Origin: Brachyspira murdochii DSM 12563
GTDB taxonomy: Bacteria; Spirochaetota; Brachyspiria; Brachyspirales; Brachyspiraceae
Reading direction: 5' to 3'
Assembly: GCF_000092845.1 (NCBI RefSeq)
Contig: NC_014150.1
Span: forward strand, 310,001-374,000
DNA length: 64,000 bases
The position numbers and the translations under genes were made by a program. A model generated the notes under the pieces. It was not told where the DNA came from. It was given only the letters and a program-made list of their open reading frames with translations, and did not search any database. Positions 62,022 through 64,000 of this stretch are shown here, one piece after another (position 1 is the first letter of the stretch; every line of letters starts with the position of its first letter).

Positions 62022-63794
62022 TTACAATAATCTTGCAACTAAAAGAGTGATATCATCAAATTGAGGAGTTTTTCCTCTGAAAGAAATAGTTTCATTAACT
62101 ATATCATCAACTAATTCTTTAGCATCATCATAATCATTTTTAAGAATATTTTTAAGTCTTTCTTCGCCATATTCTTCTTCATCTTTATTGAAAGTTTCAG
62201 TAATACCATCGGTATATAAAATAATAGTATCTCCATTAGAATAAGAAATCTGCTTATTTTGATATTTAGCATCTTCAATAAATCCTAAAGGCTTACCATG
62301 AGTATGCATTTCAAGTATAGAATCTAAAGAACTAATTTGATATTTTTTTAATAAATACTGAGTTAAATGCCCTGCATTAGAGTATGTAAGAGTTTTATTT
62401 TCAGTATCAATAACAACTAAGAAACAAGTAACAAACATACCATTATTAGAATCTTTATATATATGCTTATTTGCAGATTCTAATATTTTAGCAGGATCGT
62501 CCATCTCAGAAAAATACACTCTTAATATAGAGCGTGTCATAGTCATAAAAAATCCAGCCCCCAAACCTTTACCAGATACATCAGCTATAACAAGAGCATA
62601 TTTAGCATCACTTATTTTTATATAATCGTAGAAATCACCGCCTACATTTTTACTTGGTATGCTTACCGCTGCTATATCAAATAAACCGTCATTAGGAAAC
62701 TCTTTAGGAAGTACGCTTTTCTGAAGCTGTTCTGTAAAGTTAATCTCTTCTGTTAGAGATTCTTTTATTTTTGACTCTTCAGATAATAACACATGCATAT
62801 AATTCTCGCCTATCTGCTGAGCAAGCATTTCTAAAAGCGATAAATTACTTAAATTAAATGCCTTATCAATATTTCTCTCTGTAGCAGAAAGAAAACCTAT
62901 TATCTCATCTTTCGCTGCGATTGGAGCTACCATAAAACTATTTCTTTTATATCTAAGACTTTTATTAGGTCTGAATCTGCTGTCTCTGTCTACATCATAG
63001 GAATAAACAGGCTTTCCAGTACGAAGAACTTCTGAAAGTACATTGTCATCAACAGTTACAATACCGTATTTAAGAACATCTTCATCAATACCAATACCAG
63101 CCTTAAACTTGAAAACTCCATTATCTTTTAATATAACAGATACTCTATGAGCTTCAAATGCCTCACATACTATACTGATATTATCATTAAGTATCTCTTC
63201 AATAGTTTCGCATTTATTGATAGAAATAGACATCTGATACAAAGCACCTACCTCATAAGCCCTTGACTGTGCTCTGTCGTATACCATTTTATTAACTAAA
63301 GCTAAAGATACAATATTAGCAAATAATGACATTACAACTGTATCCTGCTCTATAAACTTTCCATTTTTTTTATTTATTAAAAATAATGAACCTATATTTT
63401 TTTTTCTTACTTTTAGAGGTACAAATAATATATTTTTAAGCTCTTCTCCTAATACTTCTTTCATAGGAATAAAAGCAGAATCTTCCTGCGGATCATTAGA
63501 ATATAATGAACATGATGTGGTATAAGCTCTTACAGCCAGAGGTCTTTCGCTGTCAATAATATTTCCAAAGAATTTACTTCCCAAAGGACCTATAGACATT
63601 TCATAGTGAAGATTATATAATTCCTGATCCACCAAATATAAAAGAATAGAATCTGTGTACATAATAGTTTTTATTTCTGATATGATTGTAACTAGGGTTT
63701 CATCATGATCGCCGCTGGCATTCATTCTTTTGATAATACCAGAAAATACTTCAAGCTGCTTTTCGGGATTATCCACTATATCATATATATCCAC
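62022..63794 (-). CDS. GAF-domain SpoIIE-type protein phosphatase
   Basis: A 590-residue cytoplasmic protein: two GAF domains (about 25-165 and 185-325) and a C-terminal SpoIIE/RsbU PP2C phosphatase (about 375-590). Catalytic metal-binding motifs are VGGDFYDY, LVIADVSGKGLGAGFFM and, near the C-terminus, FDDITLLVARL. Such proteins usually dephosphorylate anti-anti-sigma factors. No partner (anti-sigma kinase or STAS protein) is present here. The start is a GTG, five bases after GAGGT. Confidence 0.9.
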   Translation of the reverse strand: MDIYDIVDNPEKQLEVFSGIIKRMNASGDHDETLVTIISEIKTIMYTDSILLYLVDQELYNLHYEMSIGPLGSKFFGNIIDSERPLAVRAYTTSCSLYSNDPQEDSAFIPMKEVLGEELKNILFVPLKVRKKNIGSLFLINKKNGKFIEQDTVVMSLFANIVSLALVNKMVYDRAQSRAYEVGALYQMSISINKCETIEEILNDNISIVCEAFEAHRVSVILKDNGVFKFKAGIGIDEDVLKYGIVTVDDNVLSEVLRTGKPVYSYDVDRDSRFRPNKSLRYKRNSFMVAPIAAKDEIIGFLSATERNIDKAFNLSNLSLLEMLAQQIGENYMHVLLSEESKIKESLTEEINFTEQLQKSVLPKEFPNDGLFDIAAVSIPSKNVGGDFYDYIKISDAKYALVIADVSGKGLGAGFFMTMTRSILRVYFSEMDDPAKILESANKHIYKDSNNGMFVTCFLVVIDTENKTLTYSNAGHLTQYLLKKYQISSLDSILEMHTHGKPLGFIEDAKYQNKQISYSNGDTIILYTDGITETFNKDEEEYGEERLKNILKNDYDDAKELVDDIVNETISFRGKTPQFDDITLLVARLL

Positions 63795-64000
63795 ACAATA
63801 CCTCTAAATGTTATTAGTATATACTATTTTATTATATCATAGTGTATTTTATAGTCAACATATATTTTTTCTTTTTAAGCATTCTACTCGTTTTAATAGT
63901 CATTGATAAAATCAGCTGCAATTTTATTTAATAATATGATATTGAAGTTTTTTTATTAATTGTTATATTATATCAAAAAATTTAATTATTTTTAAGGAAG

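Noticed and set aside
1-64000. CRISPR arrays, tRNA or rRNA genes, prophage
   Set aside because: I saw no regularly spaced repeats, no T-loop/anticodon pattern, no rRNA-like sequence and no phage structural genes; a covariance-model search would be decisive.

Overview
The window looks like a stretch of a Brachyspira chromosome (Spirochaetes). The reasons are the very low G+C content, long AT-rich spacers, TTG and GTG starts beside ATG, lipoproteins with a loose lipobox, ankyrin-repeat proteins, an Rpn-type nuclease, a split transketolase and a spirochaete-like mix of RpoN, PtsN, HPr kinase, chemoreceptor and SpoIIE-type phosphatase genes. The genus call is from protein character only. I see no rRNA, tRNA, CRISPR array, complete insertion sequence or prophage.

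Layout. Positions 1-5069: an ankyrin protein cut by the window edge, an Rpn/PDDEXK nuclease, a type-4 uracil-DNA glycosylase, an exported ankyrin protein and an exported unknown. Positions 5137-11978: a 1094-residue DUF4132-like protein whose end overlaps rpoN, then hpf, ptsN and hprK, a tightly packed global-regulation operon. Positions 11986-16409: ftsL-like and rsmH, an HdeD-like membrane protein, two tiny tandem BFD-type [2Fe-2S] proteins (the second a 58-residue overlapping gene) and a two-gene transketolase. Positions 16625-20893: a chemoreceptor, a GIY-YIG protein, a cytidylyltransferase, a repeat element and kdsA. Positions 21054-28719: a GNAT acetyltransferase and a sugar cluster (GH3 beta-glucosidase, LacI regulator, PTS IIBC, GH32 sucrose-6-phosphate hydrolase). 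Positions 28792-34648: greA, glgA, a DJ-1-like protein, two tandem HAD phosphatases and glgC, so glycogen synthesis genes bracket this block. Positions 34753-43203: an RluA pseudouridine synthase, a PepSY-like exported protein, a dicarboxylate symporter plus MalY-like lyase with a divergent YheO regulator, a DUF4253 protein, an oligopeptide-binding lipoprotein and a HEPN/MNT pair. Positions 43280-53515: ackA, a metallopeptidase lipoprotein, a CAP-domain protein, ExbD, rfbB, an MsbA-like exporter, lolD/lolE and a decayed gene. Positions 53522-63794: a phosphoribosyltransferase, pheT, pheS, a structured G+C-richer island, tsaD, two duplicated lipoproteins and a GAF/SpoIIE phosphatase.

How it fits together. 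Sucrose entering by the IIBC permease would be phosphorylated and cut by the GH32 enzyme under the divergent LacI repressor. PtsN and HPr kinase link phosphotransferase state to regulation, and GlgC/GlgA store surplus glucose. KdsA, the cytidylyltransferase, RfbB, the MsbA-like transporter and LolDE serve the outer envelope.

The items most worth a second look are: the structured island at 57721-57890 and the inverted-repeat-bounded MITE-like family it seems to belong to; a hibernation factor with an apparently doubled C-terminal domain; the overlapping pair of mini-ferredoxins; two genes whose ATG sits where transcription should start; the rich operator region between the LacI gene and the sucrose PTS; a perfect 17-bp hairpin between the PTS and hydrolase genes; and a decayed HEPN-like gene at 52853-53515.
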